Shown here: positions 7,077 through 14,485 of the stretch, one piece after another
Layout of the letters: every line of letters begins with the position of its first letter
Position numbering within the stretch: position 1 is the stretch's first letter
From: SIG607 sp045537575
Lineage (GTDB): Bacteria > Bacillota > Clostridia > Oscillospirales > Acutalibacteraceae
Assembly (NCBI GenBank): GCA_045537575.1
Contig: JAZSPU010000027.1
Span: forward strand, 1 to 26,405
Length of the DNA stretch: 26,405 bases
Direction: 5' to 3'
Program-made: the position numbers and the translations under genes
Notes under the pieces: generated by a model
Databases searched by the model: none
What the model saw: the letters and a program-made list of their open reading frames with translations, nothing else
Told to the model about the DNA's origin: nothing

Positions 7077-8183
7077 ATGGGTTTGTTTGATAAGTTGAAA
7101 GAGGTTGTTGGAAATGCTATAGAATCAGGCATTAACGGTCCAATGAACGAAGAAGAAAAATGGTACTACGACATGATTCTTAATATGCTTTTATGCGTAA
7201 AGAATCTGCAAAAAGAACATATTAAAGTCTTCATTGAGAAAAAGGCTAACAAGGTTTGCGATGAAGCAACGTTGGACAAAGTGCTTGAAAAATTCGAATC
7301 TGAAGAAGATTCTGAAACCGACACCGTATGGTATAGACTCACTTCAACACAAAGCTCGCGGGCAGATTATAAAAACGGTGGGGCCTCTTGGTTTAAGAAA
7401 GAGGAATTCGAGTTTATATTTGACGGCTTTGCAGAGGAAATTCTTTCCAAATTTCAATCTGTATACGAGGTTGTCAGAGAAAATCCTACTGAAGATATTT
7501 TGAAACAAGGAATTTCAAAAATAACCGGCAAGCTTTCTACCGACAAGCCGGGAGAATATGATTTTTCTTACGCTCAAAAGGCAGACGAAATCATAGGAAA
7601 AGAAATTCATAGGCGATTTATGATCGGAGACGGATTTCTTTCGCAATATTTTATTGATAAAGTAATCGGCAGCTTGCAATATAATTTTGAACACGATCGC
7701 AAATACAAATATATTGATAAAATATACGCCTTTGCATTACATGCAATGCACTATGAAAAAGCAGATAAAACAGCAGAAAACTACGTTACACTCACAAAAG
7801 AAGAGTGTCTTGCTGCAGTAAACGCTTCTGAGTTATATCAAGACAGAATCAAGAAAAAGCCTTTTGATAAGGAAGAAATTATCGACTCGGCTGTTTACAG
7901 GATTTCAAAATGTTGTGTTCTTTTTGCTAGCGAACGCACTTGGGAAAGCGCAGCAATCGACGATAAATTAACGGATGCCGTTTGCTTCCAGGCTTGGCAA
8001 GAAATTGTTGATGCAATGGGCAAAAGCGCAGACAACATAGAAGACGCCGTCAACATAATACATGCGTACATCAGCAATGCATCGGATGGCGAATATGAAG
8101 AATCCGAAGGTCATACTTCTTACAACTATAACATGCTCTCTGATGAACAACGCGAAGGCCTTGGAGTTGTAGATAACGACTAA
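7077..8183 (+). CDS. Unknown 368-residue protein, first gene of the repressor-controlled operon
   Basis: I do not recognise this protein. It begins with MGLFDKLKEVVGNAIESG, an amphipathic helix of a type often seen in membrane-associated or assembling cytoplasmic proteins. The rest is acidic and mostly helical, with alternating charged and aromatic residues, no signal peptide and no clear transmembrane segment. There are only scattered cysteines (for example KCCVLF), not a zinc motif. The ATG at 7077 is preferred to the upstream TTG at 7059 because that TTG lies in the GAAAGG ribosome binding site. It is followed after 15 bases by a second small gene with a strong ribosome binding site. The strong regulated promoter suggests expression on induction of the element or in response to stress. 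Confidence 0.8.
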   Translation: MGLFDKLKEVVGNAIESGINGPMNEEEKWYYDMILNMLLCVKNLQKEHIKVFIEKKANKVCDEATLDKVLEKFESEEDSETDTVWYRLTSTQSSRADYKNGGASWFKKEEFEFIFDGFAEEILSKFQSVYEVVRENPTEDILKQGISKITGKLSTDKPGEYDFSYAQKADEIIGKEIHRRFMIGDGFLSQYFIDKVIGSLQYNFEHDRKYKYIDKIYAFALHAMHYEKADKTAENYVTLTKEECLAAVNASELYQDRIKKKPFDKEEIIDSAVYRISKCCVLFASERTWESAAIDDKLTDAVCFQAWQEIVDAMGKSADNIEDAVNIIHAYISNASDGEYEESEGHTSYNYNMLSDEQREGLGVVDND

Positions 8184-8198
8184 GAAGGAGGAAGCTAT

Positions 8199-8381
8199 AT
8201 GGCATTTTACGGAAAATGGGAAACCTGGAAAATTATTTACATACCCAAAGAAATGAATGGTGGCGTAAGAGGTGTCGCACTTGTGGAAGCCGGTGACAGA
8301 CACCACGCTATGCAGACCTTTAGAGAACAATACTCAGGGCAGTATACTACTGTCGAGTCGTGTGAAAAACTTTTTAAATAA
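8199..8381 (+). CDS. Small protein of unknown function, 60 residues
   Basis: An excellent ribosome binding site (AGAAGGAGG) precedes the ATG by the right distance, which supports this short gene. The product begins MAFYGKWETWKIIYIP and has a small alpha/beta look, with a central helix DRHHAMQTFREQY. No known family is recognised. It is the second gene in the operon, 15 bases after the 368-residue gene. It shares with the next small protein the layout of a beta strand pair followed by an alanine-containing helix. Confidence 0.75.
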   Translation: MAFYGKWETWKIIYIPKEMNGGVRGVALVEAGDRHHAMQTFREQYSGQYTTVESCEKLFK

Positions 8382-8422
8382 TAGAAATAAATTCTATTAA
8401 TAATAGTTATGGAGGAAAAGAA

Positions 8423-8587
8423 ATGGAACACAAGTACACAGTAATGATGAACGACAATGGTCAGGGTGGTAAGTTTCACGCAAGAGTAGAAATGAGTATT
8501 TCTGCCAAAAGTGAAACCGAAGCAATAAACGAAGCAAAAAGAAGACACCCCAACCTTCAAGTTTGTTATATTGAACAGAAAAACTAA
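8423..8587 (+). CDS. Small protein of unknown function, 54 residues
   Basis: The frame runs from ATG at 8423 to TAA at 8585-8587, preceded by GGAGGAAAAGAA, a strong ribosome binding site. The product starts MEHKYTVMMNDNGQGGKF and continues with SISAKSETEAINEAKRRHP and a final short strand. The strand-strand-helix-strand pattern with an A-x3-A-x4-P helix is typical of many small phage and mobile-element proteins, but no function follows from it. It is the third gene of the operon, directly before a long hairpin terminator. Confidence 0.7.
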   Translation: MEHKYTVMMNDNGQGGKFHARVEMSISAKSETEAINEAKRRHPNLQVCYIEQKN

Positions 8588-8592
8588 ACATT

Positions 8593-8632
8593 AAAAAAGT
8601 AGCGGTTGAGTCAAATCAATCGCTACTTTTTT
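8593..8632. terminator. Bidirectional terminator between convergent operons
   Basis: A 17-base-pair stem (8593-8609 with 8616-8632, one G-U pair) has As on the left arm and Ts on the right, so it can end transcripts from both the unknown operon and the macrodomain operon. Confidence 0.9.
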
Positions 8633-8636
8633 GTAA

Positions 8637-9170
8637 TTATATCATACTGTCAAATACAGGTTTGGCTTCTTTCATTGATTCCGGACTGTAAGCGCAAACC
8701 TTTACATCTATTTGATAATCTGGATAATCAGATATAAATTTCTTGTAAGCCAACACACATTGCTTTACCGACTCGGCAACTGGGTTTTCCAAATCACCAC
8801 CATATATCCCTGAACTGATTAACGGAAAAGAAATACTATGCAAAAGATACTCTTTAAGCACACATAATGAATTATAATAGGCGTCAAAAAGTTCTTTAAA
8901 TGCCGTAGGCTTTTCACCAAAATCAGGGCCAACGGCGTGAATGATAAATCGAGCATTTTTTATTTGACAAGCCTTTGTGAGTACGGCGGAACCATCGGGC
9001 AGCGGTCTTTTAATATAAGAACAAGCTATCATCAAATCCACAATGTTTGCTCTTTTGAATATTTCACCACATACACCACCGCCGGGTGCTAAGTTTTTGT
9101 TAGCTGCATTGACAATGGCGTCAACGTTTTGATCGACACAGGACTCATTTAGTAAAACAATACTACTCAT
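8637..9170 (-). CDS. Macrodomain protein (ADP-ribose binding or hydrolysis)
   Basis: This 177-residue protein is a single macrodomain. It has the signature VDAIVNAANKNLAPGGGVCG (residues 16-35), with the Asn-Ala-Ala-Asn and glycine-rich loop that contact ADP-ribose, then IIHAVGP (around 75) and the second loop SSGIYGGD (around 118-125). Macrodomains bind or remove ADP-ribose from proteins or nucleic acids, or hydrolyse O-acetyl-ADP-ribose. In mobile elements they may reverse ADP-ribosylating toxins or host defences, but no ADP-ribosyltransferase is visible here. It follows the 135-residue gene by 16 bases and is probably cotranscribed. A GGAGAT ribosome binding site precedes the ATG. Confidence 0.92.
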   Translation of the reverse strand: MSSIVLLNESCVDQNVDAIVNAANKNLAPGGGVCGEIFKRANIVDLMIACSYIKRPLPDGSAVLTKACQIKNARFIIHAVGPDFGEKPTAFKELFDAYYNSLCVLKEYLLHSISFPLISSGIYGGDLENPVAESVKQCVLAYKKFISDYPDYQIDVKVCAYSPESMKEAKPVFDSMI

Positions 9171-9186
9171 AATATCTCCATATTTA

Positions 9187-9594
9187 TTATCGGATCATAA
9201 AAAACTCTTCAAGACTATCATTTTCAAAATCAAAAACAATGCCTTGGTTACTCGGTCCCTTAATTTCCAATTTTGGATATGCGGATTGATAATTTGAGTT
9301 CAAAAATCCATTTTCTAGCTCTTGAATAATACTGAATAATTTTTGATAATGGTCACAAATGGGTAATTCTTCTGCAACGGCAACTGCGGAAATATAAAAA
9401 AGGAATTCTTCCATAATCAACATTAGTTTACAAGTATTTTTCGGTACCAACGATTCATCTTTCAGTTCAGTTAAAACTTTGTAAGTAATACGAAGGACAT
9501 TCTGTAATTCCGGTATTTTTGTTTTCTGCACACGCCTGATAGTATCATTTATACGATCCCATTCCTTTATAGTATTTTCAATTCTGTTTTCCAT
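9187..9594 (-). CDS. Hypothetical protein, 135 residues, upstream partner of the macrodomain gene
   Basis: I do not recognise this protein. From the chosen ATG it begins MENRIENTIKEWDRINDTIR and is strongly helical, probably with a coiled-coil N-terminal half; it ends with an acidic stretch (FDFENDSLEEFF). There is no signal peptide or membrane segment. The ATG at 9594 is preceded by AAGGAGGG at ideal spacing, so the longer upstream frame is rejected. It is first in a two-gene operon with the macrodomain gene, transcribed from the promoter inside the 53-base repeat. A toxin/antitoxin or regulator role beside a macrodomain is possible, but nothing in the sequence proves it. Confidence 0.75.
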   Translation of the reverse strand: MENRIENTIKEWDRINDTIRRVQKTKIPELQNVLRITYKVLTELKDESLVPKNTCKLMLIMEEFLFYISAVAVAEELPICDHYQKLFSIIQELENGFLNSNYQSAYPKLEIKGPSNQGIVFDFENDSLEEFFMIR

Positions 9595-9621
9595 AATAGA
9601 ACCCTCCTTGCATTTTCTATT

Positions 9622-9674
9622 ATTATAACACATTATTCTTAAAATGTTTAACATTTTTTCTTATAAGTATAATT
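9622..9674 (-). promoter_or_regulatory. Promoter of the macrodomain operon, within the 53-base repeat
   Basis: TATAAT (9622-9627, minus strand) and TAAACA (9645-9650) are 17 bases apart. In this copy the -35 region is part of a perfect 17-base palindrome AAAATGTTTAACATTTT, which the copy at 1208-1260 has lost by two changes. CTTATAAG lies at 9660-9667. Confidence 0.7.
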
Positions 9675-9689
9675 CTTTGAAATAAAAGC

Positions 9690-9719
9690 GCTTACAAACA
9701 TATAAAAACGCGTTATAAT
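9690..9719 (+). promoter_or_regulatory. Orphan outward-facing promoter near the right end
   Basis: TTACAA (9692-9697) and a perfect TATAAT (9714-9719) are 16 bases apart, resembling the serine recombinase promoter. No gene follows: 9720-9850 holds no convincing reading frame and leads straight into the right GGGtGRT fragment. A short noncoding RNA or att-spanning transcript is possible. Confidence 0.5.
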
Positions 9720-9850
9720 GTGGTTAAGAAAACTTAAAACGATGTGTTTAGTAGGGCAAATTTTACAAACAAATAGTGTTAAAAAGCAAGTTATAACAAG
9801 GCTTTCGGGCTATGTTCTGAAAAGGTCTTTTATTTACTGATTCAGGGTTC

Positions 9851-9946
9851 GTTGAGATGATGGGTCTTATCGGTGCAGGTAACAACCCCATGGTTGGTAT
9901 GACTGTTGCTTGTGCAGTTGCAGTTAACGAAGCACTTAACAAATAA
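9851..9946 (+). pseudogene. 3' fragment of a GGGtGRT-family gene (right att copy)
   Basis: The frame encodes the last 31 residues of the GGGtGRT family, starting at VEMMGLIGAGNNPMVG and ending in a stop at 9944-9946. It has no start codon context or upstream homology, since the sequence changes abruptly to element DNA at about 9851. It matches 188-283 at 85 of 96 bases. After the shared core the differences change the end of the protein from AIEEALRK to AVNEALNK. Because chromosomal genes follow, this is most likely the original 3' end displaced by integration. Confidence 0.8.
9857..9903 (+). repeat. Right attachment-site core (47-base direct repeat)
   Basis: This is the perfect copy of 194-240 and marks the element's right boundary. 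Confidence 0.75.
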
Positions 9947-9966
9947 TCGCGAATTATTTGTAATGA

Positions 9967-10000
9967 AATGTGCCGTATCTTTTGATGCGGCACATTGTTT
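9967..10000 (+). terminator. Terminator of the displaced GGGtGRT 3' end
   Basis: The stem AATGTGCCG / CGGCACATT (9967-9975 with 9988-9996) is followed by GTTTT. It is probably the native terminator of the target gene. Confidence 0.7.
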
Positions 10001-10030
10001 TAAAAAATATTTAGGCAAATTATCTATAAA

Positions 10031-10061
10031 ATAAGAGTGTCGTAAGACACTCTTATTTTTA
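10031..10061. terminator. Terminator after the GH3 gene
   Basis: The 11-base-pair stem ATAAGAGTGTC / GACACTCTTAT has T-rich sequence on the right and A-rich sequence on the left, so it can work for the minus-strand GH3 operon and for plus-strand readthrough. Confidence 0.85.
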
Positions 10062-11666
10062 TTATTGCAATTTTATGTCGTAGGTAAGGCTTCCCTTGGC
10101 TTCATATTCGCCCGAAAGCACGTTTAATCCTGCTTCTACAGCCGCAGGAGAGACACCGCCTATAATAATGCGGGGAACGTGCACAAAATCTTCAAGTGTA
10201 AAAGGATTACCGTAATGAAGTATTGTAGAAACACGGTTAGTAACCTGCAAGGCTTCTATAAGCGAATAAATTCTGGGAGCAAAGTTTTCGACACCAATGT
10301 ATGCCTTGCAATCGGTATAGGTAACGAAAACAACGTCATCGAAAGACAGGTTATCTTCAACAATTCGTTGAATATCCTGTTGTGGAGGAAATTCCTTTAT
10401 AACACGAATGGCAGAATCGGGATAAAGTTCTTTTAATCTTTCCACAATTCGTACAGGGTTATACCATTTATCCTGCATGGTAGCAACGCTGATTTCACCG
10501 TGTTTAACATCAACTTCATTGTCACACAAAACAACAAAGTAATGCTTTTTGTTTTTAGGTAAAGCAACCTCTACGCCTTCATCAGTTTTAGCATAAACAC
10601 CGTCGGTATTGATTTTTTTATAGTTTGCTTTTTCCTCTTCACTGATTTCGGCAGAACGGTTGAGCAAAGTGACTTTATGCTGTGCAGCCAGTACATAAGA
10701 AACTGCGGAATCTAACATATCATCCGGAATTAAGCCGTCTTCATAGCACTTAAGCATAGAAGTAAAACCGACCTTACCGCTACCCCACACTAATGCTAAA
10801 CTGTTGCCCCCTGCAATAGCCATACCGCGACACGGAACCCAACCAAATTTAGAAACTACACTTGCCATACAAAGTGCATCGGTAATAGTAAAACCGTTAA
10901 AGCCTAAATCTCTGAACACAGCGATATTTTTTTTGGACAGGCTGGTGGGGAAATCGGGGTCTATACTTGTAAGGCGGTAGTGTCCCGTCATAATACCGTC
11001 TAAAAGTCTTTTTTTATTAAGCTCTATGTACGGATACAAATAGTAATCAATCAATTCCTCTTTGGAAATGTCAGAACAATTTTCAGCCATATGAGGATCA
11101 ATATGTGGGTTGCCTTTAACGCTGGGATAATGTTTAGCAACCGTCAAAACACCGCCGTCGTGCATACCTTGTGCTTCTGCTGCAGCAAGCTCGGCTACTC
11201 TGTATTTATTGCCACCCATACTTCTTATGGTAACGCCACAGGCACAGTTTTCATCAGTCATATCAAGAACAGGATTACAAATTACGTTATAGCCTGCTTT
11301 TCTGGCATTAACTGCAGTAACCTTACCAAAGGCATAAGCGCTCTCGGTTGTATTACAGGTTCCAATGGCATTATGTGCTCCAATGGTATCAAAACCTTCA
11401 GCACGAAAACCTCTTTCAGCATCGCAAATAATAAGAATAGGATAATCGGCAGCTTCTTTGATTCTTGCTATAACTTCATCTCGATTATTCAAATTCGGTT
11501 CAACCCAAATCGCACCTAAGCTATGGGTTTTAATCAAATTGATAATATACTGAATATTTTCTTCGGTCTGCTCTTCTGTTGCACAGTTATAAACAAGACT
11601 GCACAAACACATACCGAGCTTTTGCTCTACGGTAAGATCACTTAGTTTTAATTCTTTGATTTCCAT
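10062..11666 (-). CDS. Glycoside hydrolase family 3 protein, NagZ-like
   Basis: This 534-residue protein is a GH3 enzyme. The TIM-barrel domain covers about residues 8-330: ICDAERG around 80, AKHYPSVKGNPHIDPH at 177-192 (equivalent to the KHFPGHG-x4-DSH loop that carries the catalytic His of NagZ-type enzymes), MTGHYRLTSID near 226, and the probable nucleophile Asp263 in TITDALCM. The C-terminal 150 residues form a second domain, as in longer GH3 members. NagZ-type enzymes release beta-linked N-acetylglucosamine. The loop has changed from PGHG to PSVKG, so substrate range is uncertain. No signal peptide is present, which points to a cytoplasmic enzyme. It starts 23 bases after the GH20 stop and forms an operon with it. 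Confidence 0.88.
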   Translation of the reverse strand: MEIKELKLSDLTVEQKLGMCLCSLVYNCATEEQTEENIQYIINLIKTHSLGAIWVEPNLNNRDEVIARIKEAADYPILIICDAERGFRAEGFDTIGAHNAIGTCNTTESAYAFGKVTAVNARKAGYNVICNPVLDMTDENCACGVTIRSMGGNKYRVAELAAAEAQGMHDGGVLTVAKHYPSVKGNPHIDPHMAENCSDISKEELIDYYLYPYIELNKKRLLDGIMTGHYRLTSIDPDFPTSLSKKNIAVFRDLGFNGFTITDALCMASVVSKFGWVPCRGMAIAGGNSLALVWGSGKVGFTSMLKCYEDGLIPDDMLDSAVSYVLAAQHKVTLLNRSAEISEEEKANYKKINTDGVYAKTDEGVEVALPKNKKHYFVVLCDNEVDVKHGEISVATMQDKWYNPVRIVERLKELYPDSAIRVIKEFPPQQDIQRIVEDNLSFDDVVFVTYTDCKAYIGVENFAPRIYSLIEALQVTNRVSTILHYGNPFTLEDFVHVPRIIIGGVSPAAVEAGLNVLSGEYEAKGSLTYDIKLQ

Positions 11667-11689
11667 AAATGCGCCTCACAAATATATTT

Positions 11690-13291
11690 TTATCTTTCAA
11701 TCACAGTATTGTTTAATGCTTTGTCGATAACAAGACTGATTGCAGGAAGGGGGATTTTTTCAAAGCTAGGCTGAGTGGCAAGCTCGGTTAAAATTTTCGC
11801 CATATTTTCGGTGTAGTTTATTGTATTGCCAAGCTTTACAAAATCGGTTTGGGTATGGGTGGGAGTAAGCTCTATAAACGCCTTTAGCTTAGGAACGTAT
11901 TCCTTTATAAGCTGAGCAGCGGCGCTAAAACCGTCGGCAAATTCAAGAACCAGCGCTTTTGCTTCTTGCGTATTGTCAAACTGTTTATTTGCCGCAATCT
12001 TGTATAGCTTTCCGTATGCCGCAAAGGCATCATAAAGACCAAATGAAGCTTTAATTAAGGCAACGATAGAAACAAGGTATGCGTGGCAACGCTTTTCAAA
12101 CTCTCCTTCGGCAGTCCAGTCATTAAGCAGTTTTTCGATTTTCTTTACGGGCTCAACAGTTTCCTTTGCGATCTCAGGCTTATCACGGGCAGTATCCTTC
12201 AAAATTTTTGAATAGCGTTGCTTATTAAACAGAAAATCTCTAAAAATTAAACCGTGGCAGGGGTGTATAAAGAGCGTTTGAATTTCATCCTGAATGATAT
12301 GCATAATCTGAGTATAGGGTGTTACTCTTCCAAAAATTGCCATTTCCAGAGTTTCATCATTACAGGGCTTATTATCAAATTTACCCTGCATAAAATAGCC
12401 CGAACGAGCAAATGCCGACCATTGTCCCCAAAGGTCGCGCCCCTCTGTGTCTTCCCAGTGGGTGTGAAGTCCCATAAGGTTTTCGGGGTCACCCTCGCGA
12501 ATTGCATCGGCAAATAAGGCTTCAACCTCATCGGGAGCAACGGGAGTATGGTCTTCCTCTTCAACCCACGGGCGCATTGCTTGATGACCTATAAACCCTT
12601 GCCAAGAATTGTCGCACGGGCAGGGAATTACCTTTTTAAAGCCAAGCTCTCTAAAGAATTTAATGCTTTCCGGACGGTGTCCGTTATAGAACCAATCAAA
12701 TATTTCTACGTCTCGGCTGAAGGTGTCGCAAAGCTCCTTGTGGCTCCAAAGCATATCGTTCCAGATAGCAGGAGTTATGCCGCGAGCAAGTAGTTTATTG
12801 CAAATTCCTGATAAAAACTCAGCGTAAAGAGGACGTGTCTTATCGGTTAAAGGCACTTCGTCTCCACCAACGTGAATGTAGTTGGTGTCAAAAGCTTCTA
12901 TGTATTCTGAAAGAATTTTCATTGCAAACTCTTCGGCTTCGGGACCGGTGAAATTTAAAGCATAGAGATCGTCGTCGGCGCAAAGGTGCGCAAATCTTTC
13001 TTGACGAAGGAAATGCTCCATATGTCCTACTACGTTGGTCATCGGAAAAAGGGTTATTCCAAGAGCAGCGCATTTTTCTTTTGCCCAGACAGCATCATCA
13101 CGTGTCATAACGCCTTCGCGCAGGATTCCTTCGCCAATGCTTTTAAGTTCAAAAGCGCCCTCTAAATATAAACCGATACCGTTAAATCCAAGCTCTGAAA
13201 GTTTAGTTGCAACCATAATAAATTCTTCTCGGTCAAAACGGCGCTGACGGGCAAAGTCCCACATAAACCAACGTCTTTTAAAAACAGCCAT
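11690..13291 (-). CDS. Glycoside hydrolase family 20 (beta-N-acetylhexosaminidase-like)
   Basis: The 533-residue product has the GH20 catalytic signature YIHVGGDEV with the Asp144-Glu145 pair used in substrate-assisted cleavage of beta-N-acetylhexosaminides. A barrel begins directly at the N-terminus (MAVFKRRWFMWDFARQRRFD), so the usual N-terminal GH20b domain is missing. NVVGHMEHFLR and IWNDMLW are further barrel motifs. The last 180 residues are helical and probably an accessory domain. There is no signal peptide, so it probably acts on imported oligosaccharides or muropeptides. The ATG at 13291 is chosen because AAGGAG lies upstream; the longer frame is not supported. The GH3 gene follows in the same operon. 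Confidence 0.88.
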   Translation of the reverse strand: MAVFKRRWFMWDFARQRRFDREEFIMVATKLSELGFNGIGLYLEGAFELKSIGEGILREGVMTRDDAVWAKEKCAALGITLFPMTNVVGHMEHFLRQERFAHLCADDDLYALNFTGPEAEEFAMKILSEYIEAFDTNYIHVGGDEVPLTDKTRPLYAEFLSGICNKLLARGITPAIWNDMLWSHKELCDTFSRDVEIFDWFYNGHRPESIKFFRELGFKKVIPCPCDNSWQGFIGHQAMRPWVEEEDHTPVAPDEVEALFADAIREGDPENLMGLHTHWEDTEGRDLWGQWSAFARSGYFMQGKFDNKPCNDETLEMAIFGRVTPYTQIMHIIQDEIQTLFIHPCHGLIFRDFLFNKQRYSKILKDTARDKPEIAKETVEPVKKIEKLLNDWTAEGEFEKRCHAYLVSIVALIKASFGLYDAFAAYGKLYKIAANKQFDNTQEAKALVLEFADGFSAAAQLIKEYVPKLKAFIELTPTHTQTDFVKLGNTINYTENMAKILTELATQPSFEKIPLPAISLVIDKALNNTVIER

Positions 13292-13389
13292 ACTATTATT
13301 CTCCTTTGTCAAAAATTTTGAATTAATTGTGCAAAGCCGATACAATCGGCTTGTTGAAGCGCTTTTTGGCGTTTCGACGAACTATAGTC

Positions 13390-13417
13390 ATTGTAACACA
13401 TTATTCTTAAAACACAA
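13390..13417 (-). promoter_or_regulatory. Promoter of the GH20-GH3 operon
   Basis: On the minus strand TTGTGT (13412-13417) and TACAAT (13390-13395) are 16 bases apart. The spacer and -10 region share about 20 bases with the two 53-base repeats of the mobile element (TTTTAAGAATAATGTGTTA). Confidence 0.6.
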
Positions 13418-13459
13418 GCCTTTTTCTGCGTTTTTTAACATTCATTTATTGTTTTGATG

Positions 13460-13488
13460 TTGCAAATTAAAAATCAGTATAGTATAAT
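13460..13488 (+). promoter_or_regulatory. Promoter of the phosphoesterase gene
   Basis: TTGCAA (13460-13465) and a perfect TATAAT (13483-13488) are 17 bases apart, 31 bases upstream of the start codon. Confidence 0.85.
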
Positions 13489-13519
13489 GAGGGCAAACAT
13501 AAGTTTTAGGAGGCAAAAT

Positions 13520-14431
13520 ATGAAATTTTCTATGTTTGCGGATTTTCATCATGCGCCGGGACGTTTTATGCGCGGAGGCTTTGAGGATTTAGATTTTATT
13601 TTTGAACGCGCTGAAAAAGAAAATGTAGATTTTATTATCCACGCAGGTGATCTTACCCACGGTCCTTCAAAACATCTTGATTTTATGGAAAAGTATAATA
13701 ACTTCCATATCCCGACTTATAATTGTCTTGGAAATCACGATGCAGACGGTACTCCGTATGAAGAAACGCTAAAGCTTTATAATATGGAAAACGGTTACTA
13801 CTATTTCGACAACGGCGGTTACCGTATAATTGTTGTGGATCCTAACTATTTCATAAAAGATGGCGAGTATATCCATTATAGTATGGGTAATCAGTATTCT
13901 ACACTTGAAACTTGCGACTGGATTCCGCCCGAGCAAATTGAATGGTTGAAGCAAACAATAGATACCGCCCCCGGACCTTGCATTGTAATTGCGCACGAAA
14001 GTTTCGAACGTGAGGCATATTGTGTGAAAAATACGGATGAAGTGCGTAAAATTTTCAACGAAGCAAATGCTAAAAAACCTCATAGCGTTCTTATGGTAAT
14101 TAACGGCCACCATCACCGCGATTTTGTTCGCATACTTGACGGTATAATCTATTTTGAGATAAATTCGTCCAATTATGACTGGGTGGCAAAACAGCATAAC
14201 TGTTATCCTGAAGAACTGATGCAGCAGTATTACGGACTCAAAAACTCTGTATCGTACGAAGATCCCATTCATGCGATAATAACTGTTGAAGGAACTACCG
14301 TTACCTGTGAGGGTATGCAGAGCAAAATGTTTATGGGTGTTAAGCGTGAGGATACGGGAAACAGTAAGTTCGACAGTTCAGGCCGTGAAGTAACTCCTAC
14401 CGTTCAATCCTTTAAAATTACGTTGGGATAA
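13520..14431 (+). CDS. Calcineurin-like metallophosphoesterase
   Basis: The 303-residue protein has all the metal-binding blocks of the calcineurin-like phosphoesterase family in order: D-x-H in FADFHHA (Asp8, His10), GDLTHG (Asp44), the GNHDA box (71-75), a His in IAHESF, and GHHHRD. These bind two metal ions and hydrolyse phosphomono- or diesters, such as cyclic nucleotides, nucleotides or phospholipid heads; the substrate is not evident. No signal peptide is seen. The start at 13520 follows AGGAGG. The gene is divergent from the GH20-GH3 operon and convergent with the DUF11 gene. A link to sugar metabolism is only positional. Confidence 0.9.
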   Translation: MKFSMFADFHHAPGRFMRGGFEDLDFIFERAEKENVDFIIHAGDLTHGPSKHLDFMEKYNNFHIPTYNCLGNHDADGTPYEETLKLYNMENGYYYFDNGGYRIIVVDPNYFIKDGEYIHYSMGNQYSTLETCDWIPPEQIEWLKQTIDTAPGPCIVIAHESFEREAYCVKNTDEVRKIFNEANAKKPHSVLMVINGHHHRDFVRILDGIIYFEINSSNYDWVAKQHNCYPEELMQQYYGLKNSVSYEDPIHAIITVEGTTVTCEGMQSKMFMGVKREDTGNSKFDSSGREVTPTVQSFKITLG

Positions 14432-14485
14432 ACTTTTTTTAGAAGACTATAGGCGCGAAGATTATATTGTACTAAAAGCAAAAAT

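Larger units (their letters stand above)
194..9903. mobile_element. Integrated mobile element flanked by duplicated GGGtGRT 3' ends
   Basis: The element spans about 9.7 kb between two copies of a gene 3' end that share a perfect 47-base core. It carries a tyrosine integrase close to the left end, a second (serine) recombinase, a polymerase-like protein, a DUF669-like phage protein, an XRE repressor with clustered operators and several unknown cargo genes. Its genes are visibly more A/T-rich than the chromosomal genes on the right. No capsid, terminase, portal, relaxase or type IV secretion gene can be seen, so self-transfer or self-packaging is not supported; a phage satellite or integrative plasmid is the best inference. 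The exact crossover point cannot be placed within the 47-base identity. Confidence 0.8.

Noticed and set aside
9187..9654. Longer version of the 135-residue protein starting at 9654
   Set aside because: Its first 20 codons run through the promoter and the AAGGAGGG ribosome binding site that serves the ATG at 9594.
9763..9993. Minus-strand reading frame of 76 codons across the right att site
   Set aside because: It is antisense to the GGGtGRT fragment and its terminator, without a ribosome binding site.
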